64,000 nt of DNA from Cryobacterium mannosilyticum (lineage in GTDB: Bacteria; Actinomycetota; Actinomycetes; Actinomycetales; Microbacteriaceae). Position 1 is the first letter of the stretch, and each line of letters opens with the position of its first letter. The position numbers were made by a program, and so were the translations under genes. A model generated the notes under the pieces. The model saw only the letters and a program-made list of their open reading frames with translations. It did no database searches and was not told the origin of the DNA. The DNA lies in the NCBI RefSeq assembly GCF_004402705.1, contig NZ_SOFM01000023.1, positions 57,447-121,446 of the forward strand, read 5' to 3'. Below are positions 57,821-64,000 of the stretch, in pieces.

Positions 57821-59145
57821 CAGAGGCCTCCGAGCTGTCGAGTGAGGGTGGAGAGCTGGTCCCAGGCGAGGGCGGCCGAGGTCTGGTCGTCCATCCGCTG
57901 CTGCAGGAAGGCGTTGATCGCGCCCTCGTGGGCCACGGCTGCGTCGACCAGCGGGTTCGTGCCGGTGCGGTAGGCACCCACGTCGAGCAGGTCCTGGGCG
58001 TTGCGACGAGCCGCGAGCACCTTGCGGAGGAAACCGGCGACCTCGTTCTGCTGCGGACTGTTGACCCGGGAGGCAACGCGGGAGATCGAGGCGAGGGCGT
58101 CGACGGAGGGGAAGTGGCCGGTCACCGCGAGCTTGCGGTCGAGCACGACGTGGCCGTCGAGGATGGACCTGGCCGCATCCGCGATCGGCTCGTTATGGTC
58201 GTCGCCGTCGACGAGCACCGTGTAGACGCCGGTGATCGAGCCGGTCTCGTCGGTGCCGGCACGCTCAAGCAGCCGGGCGAGGAGGGAGAACGTGGAGGGC
58301 GGGTAGCCCCGGGTGGCCGGCGGTTCGCCGACTGACAGGCCGATTTCGCGCTGGGCCATGGCCACCCGGGTGAGCGAGTCCATCATCAGCATGACGTCGG
58401 CGCCCTGGTCGCGGAACGACTCGGCGATGCGGGTGGCGACGAAGGCCGCGCGCAGGCGCATCATGGCCGGTTCGTCGGACGTGGAGACCACGACGATCGA
58501 GCGGGCGAGGCCCTCCGGACCGAGGTCGTCCTCGAGGAACTCGCGCACCTCTCGGCCACGCTCCCCCACCAGGGCGATGACGGACACCTCGGCGTCAGTG
58601 CCGCGCGCGATCATGGAGAGCAGCGACGACTTGCCGACGCCCGAGCCGGCGAACAGGCCCATCCGCTGGCCCTTGCCGACGGTGGTGAGGGTGTCGAGCA
58701 CGCGCACGCCGAGCTGGAGCGGCGTGACGATGCGGGAGCGCGCCATGGCGGAGGGGCTGTCGTGGTCGAGGGAGACCCGGCCGGCGACGACGAGCGGTCC
58801 CTTGCCGTCGATCGGGCGGCCGAGGCCGTCGATGACGCGGCCGAAGAGACCCGTGCCGGTCGGCACGAAGTTCGGGGCGCCGTCCGAGCGGGCCGGGGCG
58901 CCGACGCGGATGCCGGTCATCCGGCCCAGCGGCATGCAGCGGATGCCCTCACGCGTCGTTGCGACGACCTCCGCATCGACCTCGCCGTGCTCGCCGATGG
59001 TGACCAGGTCGCCGATGGCCGAGTTGAGGCCGCGCACCTCGAGGCCGAGGCCGACGATGGAGGAGACGACGCCGACGCGCTGCGGCCGGGCCGCGGCCAG
59101 GGCCGAGCCGAGCTTGGCGGCGTGCGGCTGCCAGGTGAGGGTCAT
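57820..59145 (-). CDS. fliI: flagellar export ATPase FliI
   Basis: F1-beta-like ATPase that energises export. Walker A is GLFAGSGVGKSSLL near residue 165, followed by VIALVGERGREVREFLEDDL and the Walker B region VMLMMDSLTRVAMAQREIGLSVGEPPATRGYPPSTFSLLARLLERAG. 441 aa, full length. ATGA overlap with fliH upstream. Confidence 0.97.
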   Translation of the reverse strand: MTLTWQPHAAKLGSALAAARPQRVGVVSSIVGLGLEVRGLNSAIGDLVTIGEHGEVDAEVVATTREGIRCMPLGRMTGIRVGAPARSDGAPNFVPTGTGLFGRVIDGLGRPIDGKGPLVVAGRVSLDHDSPSAMARSRIVTPLQLGVRVLDTLTTVGKGQRMGLFAGSGVGKSSLLSMIARGTDAEVSVIALVGERGREVREFLEDDLGPEGLARSIVVVSTSDEPAMMRLRAAFVATRIAESFRDQGADVMLMMDSLTRVAMAQREIGLSVGEPPATRGYPPSTFSLLARLLERAGTDETGSITGVYTVLVDGDDHNEPIADAARSILDGHVVLDRKLAVTGHFPSVDALASISRVASRVNSPQQNEVAGFLRKVLAARRNAQDLLDVGAYRTGTNPLVDAAVAHEGAINAFLQQRMDDQTSAALAWDQLSTLTRQLGGL

Positions 59146-59762
59146 GAGGCACCGCCGAGGAGCACGGCCTTCGCCCGGGCCAGGGCGGTGCCGATGCGGG
59201 CGTCGAGGAACCCGTCGGGGAACTCGGTGATCGCGTCGCCGCGGGCAAGGGTGGGGTCCGCCGCGAAGTCGACGCCGGCCTGGGCGCGGGTGGCCGGGTC
59301 GAGCACGGCCAGGTCGTCGGGGTTCATCCGCACCGAGTGCGGCTGGGCGGCGGTCGAGTGGTCGAGGGCGCGGCCCAGGGCGAACCGGGCTGAGTTCTCG
59401 GCGTCGTCCAGTTCGTGGCCGATGATCGCCTCGGCGAGGTCGAGGGCGGTGGTGACGAGGGTGTTCTCCGCGTCGCGCAGCACCGGGACCGTGCGCTCGT
59501 CGAGGGCGGCGGCGGCGGCCCCGAGTACGGCGACGGCGTGGTCGACCCGGGCCTGGCCGTGGCTCACGGCCGCGGCGTGCTCGGCCTCGAGGCGGGCAGC
59601 CCTGGCGGCGATCTCTTCGGCGGCGGCTCGGAGCCCGGCCGCGTACCCGGCGGCGTGGCCGCGGGCGCGAGATCGGTCGTCGTCCTGGTCGCCCGTGATG
59701 TCCCGGTTGACGTCCCGGAGGGCGGGGAACGACAGGGTGGAGAATCCGGGGTTAGACGACAT
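59142..59762 (-). CDS. fliH: flagellar export regulator FliH
   Basis: Regulator of FliI. 206 aa; long helical region EEIAARAARLEAEHAAAVSHGQARVDHAVAVLGAAAAAL and a C-terminal FliH/HrpE-like domain (VTTALDLAEAIIGHELDDAENSARFALGRALDHS, then PTLARGDAITEFPDGFLDARI). The ATG at 59762 has GAGG 6 nt upstream; an ATG two codons earlier (59768) is an alternative. Overlaps fliG. Confidence 0.88.
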   Translation of the reverse strand: MSSNPGFSTLSFPALRDVNRDITGDQDDDRSRARGHAAGYAAGLRAAAEEIAARAARLEAEHAAAVSHGQARVDHAVAVLGAAAAALDERTVPVLRDAENTLVTTALDLAEAIIGHELDDAENSARFALGRALDHSTAAQPHSVRMNPDDLAVLDPATRAQAGVDFAADPTLARGDAITEFPDGFLDARIGTALARAKAVLLGGAS

Positions 59763-60771
59763 AGTCATCCTCGTCTGCTCGCTGCACGGTGATGCTGCCC
59801 TGCGCGGCCAGGTCGCGGATGGCGCGCACGATGGTGGCGCGGGCCTCTTCGACCTGCGACACCCGCACGGGCGCCATGGCCTTGACCTCGTCGTCGAGGA
59901 TCTCGCGGTTGCGCTCGGACAGGTTGGTGCGGATGGTCTCGACGACGCCCTCGGTGGAACCCTTCATCGCGACGGCGAGCACGGCGGCGTCGATGCCGCG
60001 GAGAACCTGCTGCACGTCGCGGCTCTCGAGCTTGACGATGTCGGCGAAGGTCAGCATCCGGGACCGGACCTCTTCGGCCAGGACCGGATCGCTCGCGTCG
60101 AGGGCCTCGAGCAGGGCGCGTTCGGTGGCGACGTCGGCGCGGTTGATGATGTCGACGAGGGGCTGGATGCCGCCGACCACCGAAGTGGTGTCCCGCGACG
60201 AGGAGATGGCGCCGACTCGGCCCTTGAGCGTGTCGGTGACCACCTTGATCGCCTCCGGAGTGGCGGTGCCCATGGTGGCGATGCACTGGGCCACTTCGGC
60301 CTGCAGGGAGCCGTCGAGGCCGGCGAGCACGGCGGAGGCATGCTCCGGGCGCAGGTGCGCCAGCACCAGGGCGATGGTCTGCGGCAATTCGCCGTCGAGC
60401 AGGGTGAGCACCTGGAGCGGCTCGGCGGTGTCGAGGAACTCGAAGGCCTTGCCGGCCATCGACGACGCCACCTTCGTCATCACGCCGGCGGCCTTCTCGG
60501 CGCCGAAGGATGCCTCGAGCAGGCCGACCGCGAACGCGTGGCCGCCGCGCGGGTTGCGGGCGCCCTTCATGGTGATGTCGTGGAACTCGAGCACTGTCGT
60601 CTCGGTGACCTCGGGGTCGACCCGGCGCAGCTGCACGATCTCGGCGGCGATGTCGGCGGCCTCGGATTCGGTGAACTGCTTCATCACTTCGGAGGCGCGC
60701 TGGCGGTCCATGTTCATCAGGACCACGGCGACCTTCTGCGTTCCCGTCAGGGGAACCTTCACCTCGATCAT
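59752..60771 (-). CDS. fliG: flagellar motor switch protein FliG
   Basis: Rotor protein that receives torque from MotA. 339 aa: N-terminal domain LTGTQKVAVVLMNMDRQRASEVMKQF, middle domain EPLQVLTLLDGELPQTIALVLAHLRPEHASAVLAGL, and the C-terminal torque helix region SRMLTFADIVKLESRDVQQVLRGID with the characteristic charged residues. ATGA overlaps with fliF and fliH. Confidence 0.97.
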   Translation of the reverse strand: MIEVKVPLTGTQKVAVVLMNMDRQRASEVMKQFTESEAADIAAEIVQLRRVDPEVTETTVLEFHDITMKGARNPRGGHAFAVGLLEASFGAEKAAGVMTKVASSMAGKAFEFLDTAEPLQVLTLLDGELPQTIALVLAHLRPEHASAVLAGLDGSLQAEVAQCIATMGTATPEAIKVVTDTLKGRVGAISSSRDTTSVVGGIQPLVDIINRADVATERALLEALDASDPVLAEEVRSRMLTFADIVKLESRDVQQVLRGIDAAVLAVAMKGSTEGVVETIRTNLSERNREILDDEVKAMAPVRVSQVEEARATIVRAIRDLAAQGSITVQRADEDDYVV

Positions 60772-62381
60772 GCGGGCTGCCGGTCATCCATCAGGCCGCG
60801 GAGGAACTCGGCGGTGCGTGCCGGGTCGCGCTGGGCGAGGGAGTCGATCTCGACCCGCATCCGGTCGGCTTCGCCGGTGGCGCCGCTGACGCCGTAGGCG
60901 ACCGTGGGGGTCGGGTCGATCATGATCGGGCTGTTCTGGGCGGTGATCCCGAACGGGACGTTCGCCGCGGCGAGCACCGGGCGGGCCTCGAGCAGTTCGT
61001 CGAGTTCGATCGCTTCCCGGCTCTGCCGGCGCGAGCGACGGGCATAGAGGATGAGGCCGAGCACGAAGGTGATGACGATGCCGGCGGTGATGATGCCGAT
61101 GCGCACGATCTCCGCGAAACGATCGGCGGCTGCCGAAGCGTCGGCCGCTTTGAGGGCGGTGGCGGCATCCGTGGCGCCGGAGGCGTTGAAGCTGACCACC
61201 TCGACGGTGACGGCGTCGCCGCGCTTGGCGTCGATGCCGGCGGCCGAGGAGACCAGGGAAGTGACGTCGGCGACGTTGAGCTTGCCGACGGCGTCGGCGT
61301 TCACGGCGACGGAGACGGTCTGGCGGTTGATCTGGCCGGCCGGGATGGTGCGGGTCTCGGTGACCTTGTTGACGGCGTTGTTCTTGGTGGTGTCGGCGGA
61401 GGTGAAGGACCCGTCGGTGCCGGTGCCGGCCGGCACGGCGATGTTGTCGGGGCCGAGCACTCCGGCCACGGCGCCGCCGGCACCGGCGCCCGAGTAGGTC
61501 TCGGTCTTGACGGCCTCGCTGAGCGCGGGGGCGTTCGTGGGGGTGGTGAAGGACTCTTCGACCCGCTGGGCGGACTGGGTGCTCATGTCGGCGGCGACGA
61601 CGACGGTGGCGTTGCCCGGTCCGACGACCTTGTCGAGCATGGCCTGCACCGCGCCGCGCACGCGCTGCTCGTAGTCGCCGGCCTGCTGGTCGGAAGAGCC
61701 GGTGGCGCCGACGCCGACGGCGGAGAGCACGACGCCCTTGGCGTCGATGACGGCCACGTCGGTCGGCTTCATTCCGTCGATCGAGGCGCTGGTCAGGTGC
61801 ACGATGGCCTGCACCTGGTCGGAATTCAGGGTGACGCCGGTCTGCGTTTCGACGAAGACGGATGCGGTGGGGTCGGTCTTCTCCGACGCGAACACGGTGT
61901 CCTTGGGGATGGCGAGGCGCACGGAGGCGGTCTTGACGCCCTTCATGGCCTGCACGGTGTTGGCCAGTTCGCCCTCGAGCGCCCGCTTGTAGGTGACCGA
62001 CTGCTGGAACTCGGAGGCGGTGACGCCCATCTTGTCGAGCAGCGAGTAGCCGCCGGTGGTCGAGGAGGGCAGGCCGGCCGCGGCGCTCTTGAGGCGCTCG
62101 TCGTAGACGTTCTCCTGCGGCACCATGATCGTGGCGCCGCCGTCGCTGAGCTCATAGGGAACGTTGTCGGTGCGCAGCTGGTCGACGATGGTGTTCGCGT
62201 CGGAGCCGCTGAGGCCGGAGAAGAGGGGCGTGTAGGCCGGCTTGGTGGCCCACATGGTGAGGGCGGCGATGCCGAGCGCGAGCACGGCGACCCCGATGAT
62301 GGCGACCGTGCGCTGGGCGACGGTGAATTCGCGGATGTTGCGGCTGATGTTCTGGAAGGCCGACGTAATGGGGCGGGGCAT
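60768..62381 (-). CDS. fliF: flagellar MS-ring protein FliF
   Basis: Membrane ring protein at the base of the flagellum. 537 aa, an N-terminal helix (VAIIGVAVLALGIAALTMWA) and a C-terminal helix (IGIITAGIVITFVLGLILYA), with the ring-building motif region YTPLFSGLSGSDANTIVDQLRTDNVPYEL and RALEGELANTVQAMKGVKTASVRLAIPKDTVF. The C-terminal tail (FLRGLMDDRQP) is the FliG-binding part. Overlaps fliE and fliG. Confidence 0.97.
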   Translation of the reverse strand: MPRPITSAFQNISRNIREFTVAQRTVAIIGVAVLALGIAALTMWATKPAYTPLFSGLSGSDANTIVDQLRTDNVPYELSDGGATIMVPQENVYDERLKSAAAGLPSSTTGGYSLLDKMGVTASEFQQSVTYKRALEGELANTVQAMKGVKTASVRLAIPKDTVFASEKTDPTASVFVETQTGVTLNSDQVQAIVHLTSASIDGMKPTDVAVIDAKGVVLSAVGVGATGSSDQQAGDYEQRVRGAVQAMLDKVVGPGNATVVVAADMSTQSAQRVEESFTTPTNAPALSEAVKTETYSGAGAGGAVAGVLGPDNIAVPAGTGTDGSFTSADTTKNNAVNKVTETRTIPAGQINRQTVSVAVNADAVGKLNVADVTSLVSSAAGIDAKRGDAVTVEVVSFNASGATDAATALKAADASAAADRFAEIVRIGIITAGIVITFVLGLILYARRSRRQSREAIELDELLEARPVLAAANVPFGITAQNSPIMIDPTPTVAYGVSGATGEADRMRVEIDSLAQRDPARTAEFLRGLMDDRQPA

Positions 62382-62695
62382 CAGGCCTGCATCCTCATGA
62401 TCTCGTTGAACGCGTCGACACCCTTGTTACGCACGGCGGCGACCAGTTCGAGCGTGACCTGCGCCCGGGTGGACGCGATCGTGGCGGAGTGGATGTCATT
62501 GAGGTTTCCGGTGACCGCCTGCACCGCGAGGGTGTTGGAGGTGGACTGCAGGGCCTGCAGGTTGTCGACGGCGCCGGCGAGGGCGGAGCCGAAGCCCGCG
62601 CCGCCTGCGGCCTGTGTGTTCTGAGTGTTCTGAACGCTGGGCAGGTAGCCGGTGCCGGCCACGGAGAGGACTGAGGGGATTGCGCCGATGGCCAT
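62381..62695 (-). CDS. fliE: flagellar hook-basal body complex protein FliE
   Basis: Joins the MS ring to the rod. 104 aa, with the FliE C-terminal pattern NLNDIHSATIASTRAQVTLELVAAVRNKGVDAFNEIMRMQ. Its start and stop overlap flgC and fliF by 1 nt. Confidence 0.95.
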   Translation of the reverse strand: MAIGAIPSVLSVAGTGYLPSVQNTQNTQAAGGAGFGSALAGAVDNLQALQSTSNTLAVQAVTGNLNDIHSATIASTRAQVTLELVAAVRNKGVDAFNEIMRMQA

Positions 62696-63087
62696 CAGCC
62701 ACGTCCGATCTGAAGTGCTGCTTCGTAGCTGGTCTTGGCGCGGTCGACGACGGCGGCGTTGGCCTGGTAGCCGCGCTGGGCCATGATCAGCTCGCCCATC
62801 TGCTCGCCGAGGTCGATGTCGGGGCGACGGACGTTGCCATCGGCATCCGCCATCGGGTTGCTGGGGTCATTGGTCAGGATGCCGGTCTCGGAGCCGAGCG
62901 CCGTGCCGGAGACGTAGGCGCCGGTGACGCCCTGGCCCTCCTGGGCGACGATGTAGCGGGCCTGGAAGGCCTTGCCACTGGTGGGCGTGACCGTGTTGAC
63001 GTTGGCGATGTTGTCGGCGACCGCGTCGAGCCACTTGCGGTGCAGGGTGAGGCCGGTGCCGGCGATGCCGATCGCGTCGATGCTCAT
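62695..63087 (-). CDS. flgC: flagellar basal-body rod protein FlgC
   Basis: Proximal rod protein. N-terminal motif GIAGTGLTLHRKWLDAVADNIANVNTVTP, and C-terminal motif IDLGEQMGELIMAQRGYQANAAVVDRAKTSYEAALQIGRG. 130 aa. It starts 13 bp after the flgB stop and overlaps fliE by 1 nt. Confidence 0.95.
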   Translation of the reverse strand: MSIDAIGIAGTGLTLHRKWLDAVADNIANVNTVTPTSGKAFQARYIVAQEGQGVTGAYVSGTALGSETGILTNDPSNPMADADGNVRRPDIDLGEQMGELIMAQRGYQANAAVVDRAKTSYEAALQIGRG

Positions 63088-63100
63088 GAGTGCGCGCCCA

Positions 63101-63463
63101 TCAGTTCGTCCGCATCGCGGAGCGGATCGCGGTGAACGGCCCGTTGACGGCCAGGGCCGCGAACTGGTAGCGCAGCACCGTCTCGGTGTTGGAGAGAGTC
63201 TCGGTGTCGAGGTTGACGTTGTTGCCGTCGAGCCGGGTGGGCTCGAGCGAGCTCGCCGTGGTCGCGTTCGTGCGACCGTCGCCGGCTTCGACCGACTTGG
63301 CCAGGGCTGCCTCGAAGGCGACGCGCTTGGCGTGGTAGTTGGGGGTGTTGACGTTGGCGATGTTGTTCGCGATGGTGCGCTGGCGCAGGGCCAGTCCGTC
63401 CAGGGCGCTGGAGAGCGCGGTGGCGGTCACGGATTCGAGCACGGTTTCCCGATTCGTCGTCAA
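63101..63463 (-). CDS. flgB: flagellar basal-body rod protein FlgB
   Basis: Proximal rod protein, first gene of the large flagellar operon. Rod motif LRQRTIANNIANVNTPNYHAKRVAFEAAL and C-terminal LSNTETVLRYQFAALAVNGPF. 120 aa with a TTG start; GTG at 63442 with GGGAAACC before it is an alternative. The sigma28-like promoter ends about 55 nt upstream. Confidence 0.93.
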   Translation of the reverse strand: MTTNRETVLESVTATALSSALDGLALRQRTIANNIANVNTPNYHAKRVAFEAALAKSVEAGDGRTNATTASSLEPTRLDGNNVNLDTETLSNTETVLRYQFAALAVNGPFTAIRSAMRTN

Positions 63464-63516
63464 ATGAAGACGGCCGATCCGTGGCCTGAGGTTGAGCTAT
63501 CCCTGCTCGTTCCTTG

Positions 63517-63545
63517 CTATCGACCACCGCGTTAGCAAAGTAAGG
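63517..63545 (-). promoter_or_regulatory. sigma28-like promoter for the flgB operon
   Basis: Minus strand: -35 CCTTAC (63540-63545), 16-nt spacer, -10 TCGATAG (63517-63523). Relative to CTAAC/CCGATAG each hexamer-like element has one difference. An overlapping GCTAAC lies nearer (63531-63536), so the -35 could be argued. The layout still matches the two other flagellar promoters. Confidence 0.6.
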
Positions 63546-63621
63546 GGATTCTTAGGAAGAAATTGGACGCATTGGCGCGATCCCGCTGATTCATTGGGCT
63601 GTGTGCCTCATTCTGGGGGAT

Positions 63622-63641
63622 GCCTGAGAGGTGCCTCAGGC
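63622..63641. terminator. small hairpin between flgB promoter and HNH remnant
   Basis: 7-bp stem GCCTGAG / CTCAGGC with a 6-nt loop. On the minus strand it follows the HNH remnant stop by 35 bp and would insulate flgB from it. Modest stability, no U-tract. Confidence 0.5.
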
Positions 63642-63676
63642 CTGGGTTCGAGCCTTCCTCGCGGCGACCGGCGGGG

Positions 63677-63907
63677 TTAGAAAGGGGCGGGCTCCGGCTC
63701 GGGAGGCTCGTTCGGTGGCGGTTCCGAGACAGGGGGTGCGGCCGGGGCCGGAATCGGCGCATCGGTGGGCGAAGGTGTGGTGTGGATGTTGGTGGCAGGT
63801 TCGGTCGTGAAGGTGCGCCCAGTCGGCGAGGTCCATTGCAGGTTCCCGTTCTCCAGGTGGGTCACGGTCCAGCCGGTTTCGCTTTTGAGGCCGTGGCAAC
63901 CGGGACA
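63677..63907 (-). pseudogene. C-terminal remnant of a DUF222/HNH endonuclease gene
   Basis: The last 76 codons of a 13E12/HNH gene: CPGCHGLKSETGWTVTHLENGNLQWTSPTGRTFTTEPATNI followed by a Pro/Glu-rich tail. The first residues match the end of the HNH fold (C-x2-C/H, then TGW). An in-frame TAA immediately precedes it at 63908-63910, so it cannot continue upstream in this frame. The truncation coincides with repeated ATTAT(G/T)CCGATGT sequence, suggesting insertion of a mobile element. Confidence 0.78.
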
Positions 63908-63990
63908 TTATTCCGATGTCCGGATTATGCCGATGTTGAGGGTGGGTCCCTTGTGGCTGTTGGCATCGGAGTGGATGTTGTCGGCATAAT
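63907..63990. mobile_element. putative mobile-element end with repeated recombinase-like sites
   Basis: ATTATTCCGATGT (63907-63919) and ATTATGCCGATGT (63924-63936) are 17-bp-spaced direct copies, and an inverted copy TCGGCATAAT lies at 63981-63990. Such clustered direct/inverted sites occur at ends of recombinase-driven elements. The element itself would lie to the right of the window, so its identity and size are unknown. Confidence 0.45.
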
Positions 63991-64000
63991 CAGGCCGCAG

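Noticed and set aside
63641..63665. GGGTTCGAGCC-like stretch resembling a tRNA T-arm
   Set aside because: No matching acceptor, D or anticodon arms on either strand. No tRNA or rRNA gene was found anywhere in the window.

Overview
The window is about 64 kb of high-GC chromosomal DNA from an actinobacterium. Three features point to a motile, pigmented member of the Microbacteriaceae (Cryobacterium/Leifsonia-like): an idi-crtEBI-YeYf-Eb C50-carotenoid operon, a compact flagellar cluster with flbD, csrA and a C40 peptidase, and DUF222/HNH ('13E12') genes. The genus is inference; there is no rRNA gene in the window.

Layout. 1-14.6 kb is housekeeping: the start of a class II DAHP synthase, plsC-type acyltransferase, ROK glucokinase, long-chain acyl-CoA ligase, peptide deformylase, a MinD/ParA-like ATPase, pyruvate carboxylase, ParA, then a conserved actinobacterial block (CDP-alcohol phosphatidyltransferase, OdhI/GarA-like FHA protein, FtsR, a second MerR protein). 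13.7-19.6 kb is a non-homologous end-joining locus, ku (-) and ligD (+), with a DUF222/HNH gene between them. 19.6-26.7 kb is accessory: Nudix hydrolase, RibD-C/DHFR-like reductase, YCII protein, an in-frame chimera of acetyl-CoA synthetase and acyl carrier protein, PrmC-like methyltransferase, secreted nuclease, SDR and apt, interrupted by minisatellites. 26.2-32.4 kb is a translationally coupled carotenoid operon with a divergent MarR gene (CrtR-like). 32.5-36.9 kb holds an S4 protein, a CrtI-like oxidoreductase overlapping a lipase-maturation-factor-like membrane protein, and a secreted beta-propeller protein. 37.0-42.4 kb is a LacI-controlled sugar operon: regulator, lipoprotein, two permeases and a GH130 enzyme, probably for beta-mannosides. 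42.5-63.5 kb is a flagellar gene cluster, all on the minus strand: flgB-flgC-fliE-F-G-H-I-J-C40 peptidase-fliK-flgD-flgE, then flbD-motA-motB, then fliM-N-O-P-Q-R-flhB-flhA-FlhF-like-csrA. The right edge has a broken HNH gene abutting what looks like the end of a mobile element.

How it works together. The flagellar genes supply basal body, export gate, rod, hook, stator and switch. Filament, cap, hook-filament junction and chemotaxis genes and fliW are absent from the window. The three flagellar blocks are each preceded by a matching sigma28-like promoter (-35 CTAAC/CTTAC, 16-nt spacer, -10 close to CCGATAG), found by eye, which suggests a coordinated three-operon regulon. The most unusual items are that promoter set, a FlhF-like protein without a P-loop, the Acs-ACP chimera, and two separate 18-bp minisatellites both encoding ASVTxx hexapeptides, one inserted in the LigD ligase domain.
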